Below, one piece after another: positions 10,103-17,590 of a DNA stretch of 56,603 nucleotides; positions within the stretch are counted from its first letter, which is position 1, and each line of letters begins with the position of its first letter. Location: the NCBI GenBank assembly GCA_904395885.1, contig CAJFOF010000032.1, positions 1 through 56,603 on the forward strand, in the 5' to 3' direction. The notes beneath the pieces are model-generated. The model was given only the letters and a program-made list of their open reading frames with translations, searched no databases and was not told the DNA's origin. This stretch comes from an uncultured Lachnospiraceae bacterium (GTDB lineage: Bacteria > Bacillota > Clostridia > Lachnospirales > Lachnospiraceae). The position numbers and the translations under genes are program-made.

Positions 10103-11173
10103 CTACTCCACTTCCACGCTCCAACCTGCAGGACCTTCGATCTCCCCAAGCTGGATACCTGTAATCGTATCATAGATCTTCTGGGTCAGCTCCCCTATTC
10201 TTCCCCCATGAATCTCCATCTTTTCCTGTTCAAAACGCAGCTCTCCAACCGGAGAAACGACAGCAGCCGTACCAGTTCCAAAGCACTCCTCCATAGCTCC
10301 CGTCCGGGCCGCGTCAATGATCTCATCAACGGAGACCTTCCGTTCTTCTACCGGGACATTCCACTCTCTGCACAGAGCAAGAACAGAATCCCTGGTAACA
10401 CCAGGCAGTATACTTCCGTTCAGAGCCGGTGTCACAACGGTTCCATTGATTTTAAAGAAAATGTTCATAGCTCCTACTTCTTCAATATATTTGCGGTATA
10501 CGCCATCCAGCCAAAGCACCTGAGAATATCCTTCCTCGTGGGCTTTCACCTGGGAAGCCAAAGACGCTGCGTAATTTCCGCCTGTCTTTGCCTCTCCGAT
10601 TCCGCCTCTTACAGCCCTTACATATTCATCTTCAATCCAGATCTTTACAGGATCCAGCCCAGATTCATAGTAAGCTCCTACAGGAGACAAAATAATCATG
10701 AATTTGTACGTGTTGGAAGGACGCACACCCAGAAACGGATCCGTCGCAATCACAAAGGGGCGGATATACAGAGAAGTCCCTGGTCTGGTGGGAATCCAAC
10801 CCTCATCTGTCTTTACCAGCTTCTTTAATGCCTCCATAAAAATATCTTCCGGAATTTCCGGAATGCACAGACGGCGGTTGCTCCGGTTCGCTCTCTCAAT
10901 ATTTTTGTCCGGGCGGAACAGAAGGATCCTTCCGTCCTTAGCTTTATAAGCCTTCAATCCTTCGAACATCGTTTGTCCATAGTGGAACACCATAGCAGAC
11001 GGGTCTAAACTCAAAGGATGATAGGGCACAATCCTGGGGTCATACCACCCCTTTCCCTCTTTGTAATCCATCTCAAACATATGATCAGTAAATATGGTTC
11101 CAAATACCAACGGATCATCCTGACCTGGTTTTTCCTTAGGATTCTTGGTCTTTTCGATTCTGATTGTCTCCAT
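10103..11173 (-). CDS. ilvE: branched-chain amino acid aminotransferase
   Basis: A 356-residue class IV PLP aminotransferase that interconverts Leu, Ile and Val with their 2-keto acids. Visible motifs are FHYGQTMFEGLKAYK near residue 65, RPDKNIERANRSNRRL, and the PLP lysine segment GEAKTGGNYAASL near residue 200. A late AMNIFFKINGTVVTPALNGSILPGVTR block is diagnostic of the BCAT subgroup. I start it at the ATG at 11173, because GAGGAGACAA precedes it, the protein N terminus then fits the family, and any longer reading would run into the promoter -10 box. It is transcribed with the AEC transporter. Confidence 0.93.
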   Translation of the reverse strand: METIRIEKTKNPKEKPGQDDPLVFGTIFTDHMFEMDYKEGKGWYDPRIVPYHPLSLDPSAMVFHYGQTMFEGLKAYKAKDGRILLFRPDKNIERANRSNRRLCIPEIPEDIFMEALKKLVKTDEGWIPTRPGTSLYIRPFVIATDPFLGVRPSNTYKFMIILSPVGAYYESGLDPVKIWIEDEYVRAVRGGIGEAKTGGNYAASLASQVKAHEEGYSQVLWLDGVYRKYIEEVGAMNIFFKINGTVVTPALNGSILPGVTRDSVLALCREWNVPVEERKVSVDEIIDAARTGAMEECFGTGTAAVVSPVGELRFEQEKMEIHGGRIGELTQKIYDTITGIQLGEIEGPAGWSVEVE

Positions 11174-11223
11174 TTGTCTCCTCTTCCTTTCCCATCCGGC
11201 TAAATATCCGGAATCTTTCGTCA

Positions 11224-11252
11224 ATTATCGTTCAAAATCCCGACTGTGTCAA
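11224..11252 (-). promoter_or_regulatory. sigma-A promoter of ilvE
   Basis: On the minus strand TTGACA (11252-11247) is followed by exactly 17 bases and GATAAT (11229-11224). This is near consensus and puts transcription start about 45 bases before the ilvE ATG, too short a leader for a T-box. It also argues against the longer upstream start. Confidence 0.75.
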
Positions 11253-11320
11253 TAGATTTTCCCCCGCAGCGTCCCTGTTTTTAGAATTTTTCTGGCTTCT
11301 ATAAACCTGTGTTATGAATT

Positions 11321-12217
11321 CTAAAAAATCGGGTTATAGTCCCGAATAATTTTCTTCGGAAATTCCATTCGCACCGTCATAGTGGGATTTACAGTCTGAC
11401 AAATAATCAGGTCCCCCACCATAGTCATCAGCATAGCGGCATCCTCCCCGGTCATCCCCTTTTTTTCTGTCAGGAACGTATACATCTGCCGGGCCGCCGC
11501 CTGATAAGCCAGATCCACAGTCTCTCTGGAGGCAATGGTAATCCATCTGTCCCCCATGTCCACCATTGGCCAGGGGAGAGATAATTCCCGGTCCACCGTT
11601 ACCCGCAGCGTAGCCCGCCCTTCAACTTCCAGACCGCAGTCTTCAATCTCTCCGTCTCCCATCACCCCGTGAAAGTCTCCCATGGACAGCAACGCCCCTT
11701 CTGTAAAGACCGGAAGATACAGAGTTGCCCCTTTTTTGATCTGCGTACAGTCCATGTTTCCTCCGTGGTCCAGAGGCGTGACCGTGGAGACGCCTTCTCC
11801 CGCCGGCGCCACTCCGATAACACCGATCATAGGAGAAACGGGAATCGAAATCTTATCATTGTATCTGGCAAATCCGTCTCGGATAGGAACTCTCTTCACG
11901 ATCCGTCTTGGAAAAAATTCCTTTTCATTTCCATTATTGGGTCCCAGCATCACAATCCCCACCGGCCCCAGTTCGATGTCCAAAATATCAATTTTTAACA
12001 TATCCCCGGGCTTGGCGCCCTCTACATACACTGGTCCGGTAGCCGGATTTCCCGGCAGTTTAGGCGTATTATAATAGTCTGTTCCTTCCGGAATAAAGCG
12101 ATTGGTAAAGCAGTCGTATGTCTCAAACGCCACAATTTCCCCTGACTGGATAGTTTCGCAGGGAGGATTCTCCTTTGACAGCACATGGGTAATATGTTCT
12201 TTAGAAATCACTTTCAT
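11321..12217 (-). CDS. acetamidase/formamidase family protein
   Basis: A 298-residue FmdA/AmdA-family amidohydrolase, expected to release ammonia from formamide, acetamide or a related amide. Family signatures are PATGPVYVEGAKPGDMLKI near residue 55, NGNEKEFFPRRIV, a GGNMDC segment and GDFHGVMGDGEIEDCGLE near residue 180. The ATG at 12217 is used because it overlaps the upstream MATE stop as ATGA and gives the family N terminus; GGAAAGG lies 9 bases before it. It belongs to the ybaK-MATE-amidase unit. The stop lies in an AT-rich inverted repeat (11278-11327). The exact amide is unknown. Confidence 0.9.
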   Translation of the reverse strand: MKVISKEHITHVLSKENPPCETIQSGEIVAFETYDCFTNRFIPEGTDYYNTPKLPGNPATGPVYVEGAKPGDMLKIDILDIELGPVGIVMLGPNNGNEKEFFPRRIVKRVPIRDGFARYNDKISIPVSPMIGVIGVAPAGEGVSTVTPLDHGGNMDCTQIKKGATLYLPVFTEGALLSMGDFHGVMGDGEIEDCGLEVEGRATLRVTVDRELSLPWPMVDMGDRWITIASRETVDLAYQAAARQMYTFLTEKKGMTGEDAAMLMTMVGDLIICQTVNPTMTVRMEFPKKIIRDYNPIF

Positions 12218-13596
12218 AGTGTCTGACCTTTCCTTTCTTTTTCTTTTTTTACCAGCATTGGCCACACCGTTAGCATCATTGTCCCAAAGCAGGCAACTCC
12301 CCCGATAAAATTAGAGATTGGCTCCGCCATAAAGATTCCATCTGTTCCGAGGCCGCCAACGGACGGAAGAATCAAGATCAGTGGGATCACAATAATCACT
12401 TTTCGGAAAATGGAGAAAAAAACTGCCTTTTTCGCCTCTCCCAGAGCAACAAAAACCGACTGACCGGCAAACTGAAGTGACATCATAAAAAATCCGAAAT
12501 AATAGATCTGCATGGCCGGGACCCCCGCCTGGATCAGATCTATGTCACGATTGAAAATCCGAATAAAAAATTCCGGAAAAGTATGTACTGCTGCCCAGAC
12601 AGCCACTGTATAGACAACCGATACAATTGAGGTGAAGGTAATCGCCTGTCGGACTCTCCTGTACTCACCTGCCCCGTAATTGTAGCCCATAACCGGCTGT
12701 GCGCTGTTCGTCACTCCGCTGACTGGCATACTGATTACTTCCCGGATCGAGTTAATGACAGTCATGATGCCCACATACAGATCACCGCCATAAGTCTGCA
12801 GACTGGCATTGTACATAATCTGCACCAGACTGTTTGTCACAGACATTGTAAAGCCTGACATACCCAGGCCGACAATAGACCAGACCCGCTTTGCTCTCAG
12901 CCGCATCTGGCTGAATTTCAGCTTCAAAATCGTTTTGGGGCCGGTAAGGAACCTAATGATCCACGCAGCGGAAAGGCCCTGAGAAATAATCGTCGCCAAC
13001 GCTGCTCCCTGAACTCCCATTCCAAACACGAAAATAAAAATCGGATCCAAAATCATGTTGGCAATAGCCCCAAGAAGAACTGTCATCATTCCGGTTCCGC
13101 CAAATCCCTGAGAATTTATGAAGCTGTTCATACCCAGCCCAACCATAACAAAAATACTTCCCAAAAGATAGATTGTCACATATTGGTCTGCATAGAAGTA
13201 AGTCGAGTCACTGGCTCCAAACAGATACAACATAGGGCGTTTAAAAATCAATCCCAACACAGTCAGGGCCACGCCGAAAACCAGCATCAGAGTAAAAGAA
13301 TTACCCATGATCGCTTCCGCTTCTTTTTCATTTCCTCTGCCCCGCTCAATCGAGCAAAGCGGAGCGCCTCCCATTCCGAACAGGTTGGCAAAGGCCATCA
13401 CCATAGAAGCAATCGGAAGACAGAGCCCAATTCCCGTAAGAGATAAGGTGGAATTTTCCGGGATCATACCGATATAGATCCGGTCAACAATACTGTACAG
13501 GACATTGATCAGTTGCGCCAGCGTCATAGGCAGAGCCAATTTCAGGATATTTCCCACCAGACTGCCCTTGGAAAAATCATTTACCTTTTCGCTCAC
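12214..13596 (-). CDS. MATE family multidrug/sodium efflux transporter
   Basis: A 460-residue membrane protein with about twelve hydrophobic segments and the two-lobe MATE organisation (LKLALPMTLAQLINVLYSIVDRIYIG at the start, PVMGYNYGAGEYRRV near residue 310). MATE proteins export cationic drugs or metabolites in exchange for Na+ or H+. The start is a GTG lying inside the last codons of the upstream ybaK-like gene, a 20-base overlap implying translational coupling. The stop overlaps the amidase start by 4 bases. Substrate unknown. Confidence 0.92.
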   Translation of the reverse strand: MSEKVNDFSKGSLVGNILKLALPMTLAQLINVLYSIVDRIYIGMIPENSTLSLTGIGLCLPIASMVMAFANLFGMGGAPLCSIERGRGNEKEAEAIMGNSFTLMLVFGVALTVLGLIFKRPMLYLFGASDSTYFYADQYVTIYLLGSIFVMVGLGMNSFINSQGFGGTGMMTVLLGAIANMILDPIFIFVFGMGVQGAALATIISQGLSAAWIIRFLTGPKTILKLKFSQMRLRAKRVWSIVGLGMSGFTMSVTNSLVQIMYNASLQTYGGDLYVGIMTVINSIREVISMPVSGVTNSAQPVMGYNYGAGEYRRVRQAITFTSIVSVVYTVAVWAAVHTFPEFFIRIFNRDIDLIQAGVPAMQIYYFGFFMMSLQFAGQSVFVALGEAKKAVFFSIFRKVIIVIPLILILPSVGGLGTDGIFMAEPISNFIGGVACFGTMMLTVWPMLVKKEKERKGQTL

Positions 13597-14080
13597 TTTC
13601 TGTCACCGTCCCTTGCCAGTTCTTGCATACATCCACCCAGTCTTTGCTTCCCGATAATCGCTCCAGCTCCTCAATGGTCAGTTCAATGGCGCTGTTGCTG
13701 CTCCCGCAGGCCGGAAATACGGTCTGAAAACGTTTTAATGACTCATCCAGATAGACCTTCACACCGGGATTAATTCCAAAAGGACACACTCCCCCCACAC
13801 TGTGGCCGATTTTTTCCTCTACTTTATCGGCCGGCACCATTTTTGCTTTCGTGTGGAAAGTCTGTTTATACTTCCCGTTGTCGATCCTTGCATCTCCCGC
13901 CGCTACGATCAGAATGCAGCCGTCAGCCAGCTCAAAAGACATGGTCTTTGCAATTCGCTCCGGAGCGCATCCCACTGCTTTGGCAGCCAGTTCCACTGTG
14001 GCAGAAGAAACATCAAATTCCAATATTTTGTCTTCCATTCCAAATTTCTGAAAATACGTTCTCACCCGTTCTATTGCCAT
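13577..14080 (-). CDS. YbaK/EbsC (ProX-like) aminoacyl-tRNA deacylase domain protein
   Basis: A 167-residue YbaK-domain protein. The family hydrolyses mischarged aminoacyl-tRNA, for example Cys-tRNA(Pro) or Ala-tRNA(Pro). Motifs seen are the early SSATVELAAKAVG, IAKTMSF with the conserved lysine, and GGVCPFGI near residue 110. The ATG at 14080 has AAGGAGAGAG at good spacing. Upstream sequence in the same frame is the repeat-like element at 14149-14313 and should not be counted as protein. It is followed with overlap by the MATE gene. Which tRNA it edits cannot be seen. Confidence 0.88.
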   Translation of the reverse strand: MAIERVRTYFQKFGMEDKILEFDVSSATVELAAKAVGCAPERIAKTMSFELADGCILIVAAGDARIDNGKYKQTFHTKAKMVPADKVEEKIGHSVGGVCPFGINPGVKVYLDESLKRFQTVFPACGSSNSAIELTIEELERLSGSKDWVDVCKNWQGTVTESERKGK

Positions 14081-14148
14081 TTTTCTCTCTCCTTGCAATT
14101 TGTTATAATACCCCTGAGTAACTTGCTCTCCTGTACAGAGTTCTACCG

Positions 14149-14313
14149 CCAATGGAACAAAGAGTTCCGTTTGCGGAACTCTCGCGCCGAGCGCGGTCGC
14201 TTTAGCGGCAAATTTCCACTTCGCGCGAGCGCGCATCCCGCGGAGCGTTTTTGTTCCATTGGAAACGCAGTTTCCTATGGAACAAGAAAACGGACTCCGA
14301 GGAATCCGTTTTC
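14149..14313. repeat. structured, repeat-like intergenic element with nested inverted repeats
   Basis: This 165-base block between ferritin and ybaK is far richer in symmetry than its surroundings. It contains a near-perfect 35-base palindrome at 14251-14285 (arms TTGTTCCAT / ATGGAACAA and GGAAAC / GTTTCC). A further copy of the outer arm lies at 14149-14160 and can pair with 14251-14262. Inside are a 9-bp hairpin at 14161-14182 (AGAGTTCCG / CGGAACTCT) and a GC-rich core of alternating GCGC runs at 14181-14246. It ends with a 9-bp hairpin at 14286-14313 (GAAAACGGA / TCCGTTTTC). It may be a small non-autonomous mobile repeat or a multi-hairpin RNA terminator. I cannot name a family. Confidence 0.6.
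14286..14313 (-). terminator. possible transcription terminator after ferritin
   Basis: A 9-bp perfect stem (GAAAACGGA with TCCGTTTTC) and a 10-base loop lie 36 bases beyond the ferritin stop. On the minus strand its 3' arm ends in CCGTTTTC and is followed by TTGTTCC, a weak T tract. Termination is likely but not certain. Confidence 0.45.
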
Positions 14314-14348
14314 CATGGCATTCTCAATTATCCACCAGTCATCAGCTT

Positions 14349-14861
14349 CTATAAAGTCAGAGACGGAGCCGTATACACCCGAGCGGCCAGCTCGCTGTTT
14401 AACATATAAAGGCTCTTGGGATCTCCGCCAAACAATTCGTATTTTTTAATCAGATCCTCTGCGTTCTTTTCCTCTTCCCCCTGCTCCTTTACAAACCAGT
14501 CTAAGAACTGGACTGTGCGGAAATCTTTCACTTCATGGGCCGCTCCGTAGATTGTATGAATCAGGCTGGTCACATACTGTTCATGCTTCAGTCCCTCTGT
14601 CAGCGGAGTCTTTAAGCTGTCAAGCACTGCTTCCGGTTTTGCAATGGCATCCAGTACAACCGGCTCCCCGTTATTCTGAAGATATTGGATAAAAAGCATC
14701 GCATGGTCCCGTTCTTCCTGAGCCTGGATTTTATACCAGTTGCCAAAACCGTCCAACCCTTCCTGATAATAGTAATTAGAAAAATCCAGATACAAGTAAG
14801 CGGAATAGAATTCTTTATTTACCTGTTCATTTAACAACTGTGCCACTTTTCTGTCCAGCAT
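14349..14861 (-). CDS. ftnA: ferritin (iron storage, non-haem)
   Basis: A 170-residue bacterial ferritin that oxidises Fe(II) and stores iron in a 24-subunit shell. The ferroxidase ligands can be placed: Glu17 in NKEFYSAYLYL, the EERDHA helix (about residues 49-54) and EQGEEEKNA near residue 125. There is no haem-binding Met, so it is ferritin rather than bacterioferritin. AGGAGGAG precedes the ATG. It follows the DJ-1-like gene by 24 bases and is probably in its operon, an arrangement consistent with an oxidative or metal-stress role (inference). Confidence 0.95.
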   Translation of the reverse strand: MLDRKVAQLLNEQVNKEFYSAYLYLDFSNYYYQEGLDGFGNWYKIQAQEERDHAMLFIQYLQNNGEPVVLDAIAKPEAVLDSLKTPLTEGLKHEQYVTSLIHTIYGAAHEVKDFRTVQFLDWFVKEQGEEEKNAEDLIKKYELFGGDPKSLYMLNSELAARVYTAPSLTL

Positions 14862-14885
14862 AGTCTCTCCTCCTGATCTTTTTCA

Positions 14886-15440
14886 TCAAAACTGATCGTA
14901 CTGAATTGCAGCTTTAATCTTTGCCGCCTTTTCTTCGCCCTGCAGCAGGCGCACCAACTCCAGTCCCAGATCCAGGGCATATCCAAGCCCTCTGGCCGTC
15001 GTAACATTTCCGTCTGTCACCACGCCGGTCCGGGTATAGGATGCGCCCTTAAGCTGGTCTTCAAAGCCAGGGTAGCAGGTGGCCTGTTTTCCCTCCAGCA
15101 GACCAAGCTGTCCCAGTACACTGGGGGCAGCACAGATAGCCGCCACTCTTCTGCCCGACTGAGCAGCCTCCTTCAAAGCAGCGCACAGACCCTCGTGGGC
15201 CATCATGTTGGTCGTCCCCGGAAGGCCGCCTGGAATAAACAGGACATCTGCCTCCCTGCAGTCCACTTCCTCAAAAACAGCATCCGTCACAATGTGGACA
15301 TTATGGGAAGTCACCACCTCCCGGTCGCCTGTCACAGAAACTAATTTCACTTCGATCCCCGCTCTGACCAGCACATCCACAACTGCCAGATTCTCTACTT
15401 CTTCAGAGCCAGTAGCTAAAAATGCAAATACCTTTGCCAT
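14886..15440 (-). CDS. DJ-1/PfpI family protein
   Basis: A 184-residue DJ-1/ThiJ superfamily protein. The nucleophile elbow cysteine is in VAAICAAPSVLG (about residue 104), and the conserved glutamate that polarises it is in GSEEVENLAVVDVL (about residue 15). These proteins act as glyoxalase or deglycase enzymes or redox chaperones. The ATG at 15440 has GGAGGT 6 bases upstream. A longer in-frame start would overlap the true end of the DUF975 gene and is rejected. Co-transcribed with ferritin. Confidence 0.9.
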   Translation of the reverse strand: MAKVFAFLATGSEEVENLAVVDVLVRAGIEVKLVSVTGDREVVTSHNVHIVTDAVFEEVDCREADVLFIPGGLPGTTNMMAHEGLCAALKEAAQSGRRVAAICAAPSVLGQLGLLEGKQATCYPGFEDQLKGASYTRTGVVTDGNVTTARGLGYALDLGLELVRLLQGEEKAAKIKAAIQYDQF

Positions 15441-15496
15441 AATAACCTCCATTCTGCTGTCCTCAGCATCTTTTACATTTCCTGAAAATAACGGTA

Positions 15497-16316
15497 TTAC
15501 CCATTCCACCAGGAGCCATCACTGTTATATACTTCCGGTACGCCGTACCCTCTTAAATCTGACCGGCCGCAGCGGCTTCTGAAATAGCCGTACAGCTCTG
15601 CCTCAGTCGCATTAATATATGGAAAAAGAAACAGAATGGGAATCATAACCACGATCCCCAAAGAAAAACGGCATCAGGAATCCCAGAATGGCCCCCGCAA
15701 TCACTGCCAGGATCTCCCACCCCAAAAAGGAGAGATCCAGCACAAAGGCCGCCCATTTGTTTCCGTTCATCATTTCCCGGCTCAGGGCAAATGCCTCCCT
15801 CGAATCCATGTCCGGATTTTCGGAAAGGATCAAAGGAATCATCCGGTATTCATACCCCTTAATAATCCCCGGCACGACCAGCAGAAGAGACCACAAAAGC
15901 GTCTTTACATCCCGCAGGAACATAATCTTCACCACATTGCCATACTTTCCTCCACTGAAAGCCCAGAAAACACGGCCAATGCCGGCTGATTCCTGTCTTG
16001 CCCGGCTCTCCATGAAAAATCTCCATCCGCCCACCTGCAGGGGATTGCCGATAAAAATCTGAACAACCGCGGCCACCGCTATGATGATCAGCAGCATGCT
16101 GACCAGCACCATCAAAATGCCTAAAAGCTCGGGAAGGCTCAGTTCAAAGCTGCCGCCTATGTATCCCTCCCCGGTGCCGCCGCCTGCGCTGCTGCCGCTG
16201 GTCCATCCTCCTGTGACCACAGCAAGGATCAGGGACACTGCAAAAGCCGGCCAGTAATAGATCCTCAGGCAGCCTTTTGCTCTGCTTTTTAATTCCGCTC
16301 TCGTCCAACCTGTCAT
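15497..16316 (-). pseudogene. DUF975 membrane protein, interrupted by a one-base frameshift
   Basis: A polytopic membrane protein of the DUF975 family (N terminus MTGWTRAELKSRAKGCLR is typical). As written the frame stops at 15612 after an implausible hydrophilic tail (GDRGYDSHS). If the CCCC run at 15656-15659 (GGGG on the coding strand) is read as three bases, translation continues as GIVVMIPILFLFPYINATEAELY and stops at 15497. That restores the last membrane helix and the family's PY..AT.AELY ending, and gives 272 residues. The gene is therefore frameshifted, or the assembly has one extra base. Start at the ATG at 16316 with GTGAGGA upstream. Confidence 0.82.
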
Positions 16317-16351
16317 AATTTTCCTCACTTTCTGTCATCACTGACGGGACT

Positions 16352-16379
16352 AGTATAGCACAAAATCCCCTCTTGTAAA
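16352..16379 (-). promoter_or_regulatory. promoter of the DUF975-DJ1-ferritin unit
   Basis: Minus strand TTTACA (16379-16374), 16-base spacer, TATACT (16357-16352) with an extended TGC. Its -35 box overlaps the -35 of the divergent CYTH promoter. Confidence 0.6.
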
Positions 16380-16401
16380 AGGGGAGATTCTTTTTTATAA
16401 T
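16373..16401 (+). promoter_or_regulatory. promoter of the CYTH gene
   Basis: Plus strand TTGTAA (16373-16378), 17-base spacer, TATAAT (16396-16401). The start codon follows 80 bases later. The -35 is shared with the opposite promoter, so the two divergent units probably compete for polymerase. Confidence 0.6.
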
Positions 16402-16481
16402 TGCTATGAAATGAACATGTCGCTTGCAGCGATACCACCATATATGAAGGCTGAAGAAAATCAAGACAGGAGACAGATGTC

Positions 16482-16943
16482 GTGGAAATAGAACGCAAAT
16501 TTTTAGTAAAAGACCTTCCGGATCGCCTTGCGGAATATTCTTTCCGCGAAATAGAACAGGGCTACCTCAATACCGATCCCGTAGTCAGGGTCAGAAAAGA
16601 CGGAGATTCCTATTATCTCACCTATAAAGGCAAGGGTCTGCTGGCAAGGGAGGAATATAATCTTCCTTTAGATCAGGCATCCTACGAACACCTGATTGCA
16701 AAAGCTGACGGAATCGTCCTGACGAAACGCCGCTACCAGATTCCCTTTTCTCAGGGTCGGGAATACACCATTGAACTGGATATCTTTCGCGGAATCTACG
16801 ATGGGCTGATATTGGCAGAGGTAGAATTTGAATCAGAAGAAGAGGCCAGAAATTTCACCCCGCCCCAGTGGTTCGGGCGGGATGTGACGTTTTCCGGCGA
16901 GTTCCAGAACAGCCGGTTAAGTCAGGGCAAAACTCAGATCTGA
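16482..16943 (+). CDS. CYTH domain protein (triphosphate tunnel phosphohydrolase)
   Basis: A 153-residue CYTH/triphosphate tunnel metalloenzyme. The diagnostic ExExK motif is at the very N terminus (MEIERKFLV). The tunnel strands follow with the charged pairs VVRVRKDG, YYLTYKGKG, LTKRRYQI, YTIELDIFRG and ILAEVEFESEEEA. Members hydrolyse inorganic triphosphate, thiamine triphosphate or similar, or act as CyaB cyclases. The start is a GTG with AGGAGA upstream. The 3' end overlaps the convergent cbiC stop by 10 bases, leaving no room for a terminator between the two units. Confidence 0.9.
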   Translation: MEIERKFLVKDLPDRLAEYSFREIEQGYLNTDPVVRVRKDGDSYYLTYKGKGLLAREEYNLPLDQASYEHLIAKADGIVLTKRRYQIPFSQGREYTIELDIFRGIYDGLILAEVEFESEEEARNFTPPQWFGRDVTFSGEFQNSRLSQGKTQI

Positions 16944-17590
16944 TAAATCAGCGCATTGCAGATGGCGGCAGCAACATTGCTCCCGCCTTTTCGCCCCCTG
17001 GCTACGATAAAAGGAATCTCCTCCAGGGTGAGAATCAGCTCTTTTGATGGAACCACATTGACAAAGCCAACAGGGACGCCAATGATCAGGGATGGACGAA
17101 TTTTTCCCTCCCTGATCAGCTCATAGAGACGCACCAGGGCTGTGGGAGCATTTCCCACAGCAAAGATCACCGGCCATTCTTCTGATCCGAACAGGCGGGC
17201 TGCCTTATCCATGCTGGCCACAGCCCGTGTGACCCCATTTTTTCCAGCCTCATTTTTCACGTCCTCATCCGCCATAAAGCAGAACGCTTCCCCTCCCAGG
17301 GATTTCAGCTTCTCCTTATTGATCCCGGACCAGGCCATGCGGGTATCAGTCACAATGGCGGCCCCGGACCGAAGAGCCTGGGTTCCTTTTCTCACAGCTC
17401 CCGGAGAAAAAACCAGGTTATCCGCATAGTCAAAATCCGCGGTCGTGTGGATGGCCCGTTTAATCACCAGCTCATTTTCCGGATCTAACCGTTTTCCCGC
17501 TGCCGCCAGCTCTTCTTCAATGATCTCAAAGCTTCTTTTCTCAATCTCTGCCGGAAGCACCTGCTCCAGCTCAATCTTCTGCCTTACCAT
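16934..17590 (-). CDS. cbiC: cobalt-precorrin-8 methylmutase
   Basis: A 218-residue CbiC/CobH enzyme that moves the C11 methyl to C12 to give cobyrinic acid. The catalytic histidine segment is AIHTTADFDYADNL near residue 45, followed by IVTDTRMAWSGIN, AVGNAPTALVRL and IIGVPVGFVNVVPSKE, all family signatures. The ATG at 17590 is chosen because AAAAAGGAG precedes it; it overlaps the end of cbiP by 20 bases. It is the last gene of the cobalamin operon and ends tail to tail with the CYTH gene. Confidence 0.95.
   Translation of the reverse strand: MVRQKIELEQVLPAEIEKRSFEIIEEELAAAGKRLDPENELVIKRAIHTTADFDYADNLVFSPGAVRKGTQALRSGAAIVTDTRMAWSGINKEKLKSLGGEAFCFMADEDVKNEAGKNGVTRAVASMDKAARLFGSEEWPVIFAVGNAPTALVRLYELIREGKIRPSLIIGVPVGFVNVVPSKELILTLEEIPFIVARGRKGGSNVAAAICNALIYQI

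Noticed and set aside
11225-11320. T-box leader for ilvE
   Set aside because: The promoter places transcription start about 45 bases before the ATG, too short for a T-box, and no T-box sequence is visible.
14149-14313. N-terminal extension of the YbaK-like protein through the palindromic element
   Set aside because: The frame is open, but the strong ribosome site at 14080 and the family N terminus place the start after the element.
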